Shown: in pieces, positions 61,456 through 64,000 of the stretch | How the letters are laid out: each line of letters starts with the position of its first letter | Position numbering within the stretch: position 1 is the stretch's first letter | The notes under the pieces: model-generated | What the model was told of the DNA's origin: nothing | Seen by the model: the letters and a program-made list of their open reading frames with translations, nothing else | The model's database searches: none | Assembly (NCBI GenBank): GCA_034008185.1 | Contig: CM067081.1 | Coordinates: forward strand, 22,815,821-22,879,820 | From: Gorsachius magnificus | Lineage: Eukaryota > Chordata > Aves > Pelecaniformes > Ardeidae | Reading direction: 5' to 3' | DNA length: 64,000 nucleotides | Program-made: the position numbers and the translations under genes

Positions 61456-64000
61456 GTAGGTAATTGCATGAAAGCATTGAGGCAGAAGTGATGTTGACAA
61501 GACCACGGTATTTAATTACACAACAATCTCTGTGTTTTCAAAGTAATCCTGAACCGATATTTCATCTTGTTTTCTCAGTAAGGCAAGCTGGGAAAAAATC
61601 ATGTTAGCAGAGCGAGAAAAAATATACTCCAGTCATATAACTGTCTTAATTTTTGAATTAGTGTTGCTTCAAGAAGCCCCTGTAGTAATGGAGCCATTAA
61701 GCTGCCTTTTTCACAGGGAAAACTTGTAGTTTGTGAGTGTAATAAATCAGAAGTGAATAAATCTAGACCTTACTAGAAATAAGTCAGAATATTGGAAGAA
61801 GTTTGAGACAGTAGATCTATTTATTTCAGGGTATGGGGGTCACAAACTATATTAGTAGTGTCTGTTCTGCAGTCATCTTACCTAAATGAGGCACCGTGTG
61901 TTTGCATCAACTGGGTGGAATTCTCTAGGGGGTTCTATACATCCTCACTTGCTTATGTGTTCGGTCATTTGCTTCATAAATGCACAGTAAAAACAAAGCA
62001 TTGAAGTAACATCATTACATTGTTCAAAAGCACATATTTCTCTGTGTAGCTCTAAAAGCTGCAATGTGCATGTTTGCTTGCATGTGCAGTTACATGTCTG
62101 AGCCAGCCACTGTGTGTACTCCCTGTTGAGCTAATTCCTGACATTTAGCAAAATGTAAAAGCTTGTTACATCAGGATAATAGTGTAAAATTTACTCAGTA
62201 GTAGTTAATGCTATTTGTGATATATTTAATAGTACTGTTTATATATTATAGTTAATATTTGTATTTGTGTAGTTTATATATTATATTTAATACTACTAAT
62301 GCCAATACTAAATGTTACTGTTGATATTTAATAGCGTAATATTTCGCCTTCCATTTTTAGCTTCTTACTGTTTGAAAATTATTACATATTTGATTTTTTT
62401 CTGGGTTTGGAACATGTTAACTGGTAGAGTAACACAGTTGATACTAGCATCTTTCTTTTGCTTAGAGGTCAAGAGCTATATGGGAACATAAACTAAGTTA
62501 GTGTGGGGTCGCTGTTCATCTTAGTTTTTGAGGCACGTTTTGGTGGTAATATGAGCGCACTGGTATTCATACACTGTTTGCTCTGTGCTGAGGTGGATGA
62601 TGTCATTCTTCAAGACTTTCAAGTCCAACATTTTTGGAAACACAGTCCTTAATCAAAGGTTGTTTTTGCTTTCGTTTCTTTTTTTTAATGTCTTGTATTA
62701 TGCAATACCTCCTGGCTAATTTCCAGAGTTTGGAGAGTAATTAGAAGCAGCCTATTGGAAGGGGAAACTAGTGTATGGACTGAGAATTTAATTAGTTTTT
62801 ATTTTAAATTGACAGCAGTTACTACTCTTGCAAATCATCTTTTACATTAATAAGCTATATATACAAACTGCTGTCACTTCAGTGTCAGTAGGAAATTTTA
62901 TTAGCTATTTCACTGTAGAAGTTGAAGACTTTATAATAATTGTACTGTTGCTAAAACTAAATATATTTGAGTAGCTTGGGCATTTAAGTTAAATGTCAGT
63001 TGCTAGGTTGATAAAAAAAAACCCTTTAGATTTAATTGCAGCAGTGACTTCTTACATTCTTAAGTATAACTAACATTGTGTATATATAAAATATTTTATT
63101 AATATAACTAATACTACAGTTGAAAAAATTTCATAATAATTGAGGTTTTCAAAAGTGTATAAATGACTTACACTAAAAAGCCCCAGAAAAATGGGATTTG
63201 TGCTCTTTTGAATGTCTTCCTTCAAACAAGAATGTAACAATTCAGGTATATACATCTCAAAAAACTGCCTGAAATACCTTACTGGTTTCGTTATAGGCAG
63301 GCTTAAATAAAAAGTAGTTTCTCAAAAATGATGTTTTGAAACTAATGATGATGTGGATTGGGGAGCGATGATTTGGAAAGAAATATTCTAATTTTTTGCT
63401 ATTTTAAAAGCTATGGAAAAATCTAAGTGGTCTTAGAGTGAGAAGCAAGACCTCAGCACAGATAACAAACAGTTGGGTGGAGAAGTCTGAGTGGGATTTG
63501 GTTTCTATCATGACAAAGGATAATAGTGTACCTTACAGGCTCTGTATCAAACTTCATGCCTTTCTGGTTTTGCAGGTCATCAATATATTACGCTTTTGTT
63601 GCCCAGTGCTGTTCAGTTCTGTGTGAAATTCTCTGTTCTTGAGACTTGATAAATTAGATGAATGGGCAAGAAATACTAGATGCAATGGCAATAAAAAAAA
63701 CACCAAGCCAGTGCATTTTGTTTGCACTACTCCTACAGCTTACACTGTTGTAAAGCAGTGGGATCAATTCAAGAAATGGTTACTGTCATTGTAGACAAGC
63801 CAGTGAAGACTTGAGCACTCTGTTCAACTGCAGTCAAAAGCCTGTACTGCAGGTTGCCTGAGAATGGAAGATAATGTGGGGAGCTTATGGCCACTATTAA
63901 ACTGCTATTGACATCTGGATCTTTTTAGCAATGGTCACTTCATCTCAGGGAAATTTATATTAAGAATGAAAGTCAGTCTTGCCAAAAGTGACAAGAACAA
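61456..64000 (+). other. WASF3: WASF3 intron 3 (5' part)
   Basis: Begins with the donor GTAGGT and runs off the window. AT-rich, with a TA-rich stretch at 62219-62340. I find no sequence matching the next WASF3 exon, no other gene and no recognisable retroposon. Confidence 0.85.
62219..62340. repeat. TA-rich low-complexity stretch
   Basis: Repeated TTTATATATTATA, TTAATA and ATTTAATA motifs with loose duplications, for example TTTATATATTATA near 62239 and again near 62272. Confidence 0.6.

Noticed and set aside
61456..64000. Search for the third WASF3 coding exon
   Set aside because: No sequence encoding the expected 'VSLQD' continuation was found with splice sites. It must lie beyond the window.

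Overview
The window is vertebrate nuclear DNA, most likely from a bird. It is AT-rich and repeat-poor, and its recognisable retroposons are almost all CR1 LINE fragments with bird-type 3' ends. Two LTR pieces resemble the ERV LTR family common in passerines and other Neoaves, which points to a non-galliform bird. Nothing prokaryotic was seen: no operons, CRISPR arrays, rRNA or tRNA genes.

One protein-coding gene is supported: the 5' end of WASF3 (WAVE3), on the + strand. A CpG island at about 6.37-7.84 kb, with GC boxes and an inverted CCAAT box, marks the promoter and a probable non-coding first exon ending at a good donor near 7478. Intron 1 then runs about 46 kb. The first coding exon (53782-53924) carries the ATG and 44 codons. 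Intron 2 is 7.4 kb. The next coding exon (61321-61455) takes the protein to residue 89. Both exons have clean AG/GT boundaries and the reading frame continues across the junction. They encode the start of the WAVE homology domain, which binds the ABI and BRK1 subunits of the WAVE regulatory complex that controls Arp2/3-driven actin branching. The rest of the gene lies beyond the right edge.

Layout: 1-6 kb is intergenic, with an old CR1 copy (0.56-1.26 kb) and a solo LTR (1.47-2.03 kb) with a near-match target-site duplication. 6-8 kb is the promoter, with G/C homopolymer blocks and a long near-perfect inverted repeat. 8-53.8 kb is intron 1, holding two closely similar CR1-derived copies 24 kb apart, a 1.8-kb antisense CR1 with a decayed reverse transcriptase, a 28-bp minisatellite, a perfect 17-bp hairpin and a recurrent A/C-rich tract type. 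Intron 2 holds an antisense LTR fragment and a CR1 tail. Intron 3 (partial) shows only AT-rich DNA.

No new biological system was found. The best leads are structural: the 44-bp inverted repeat beside the promoter, the 24-kb-spaced CR1 duplicates with a microhomology junction, the stop-free 28-bp minisatellite, and the strand-biased A/C tracts. The many other open frames are short, lack splice or family support, and look like chance.
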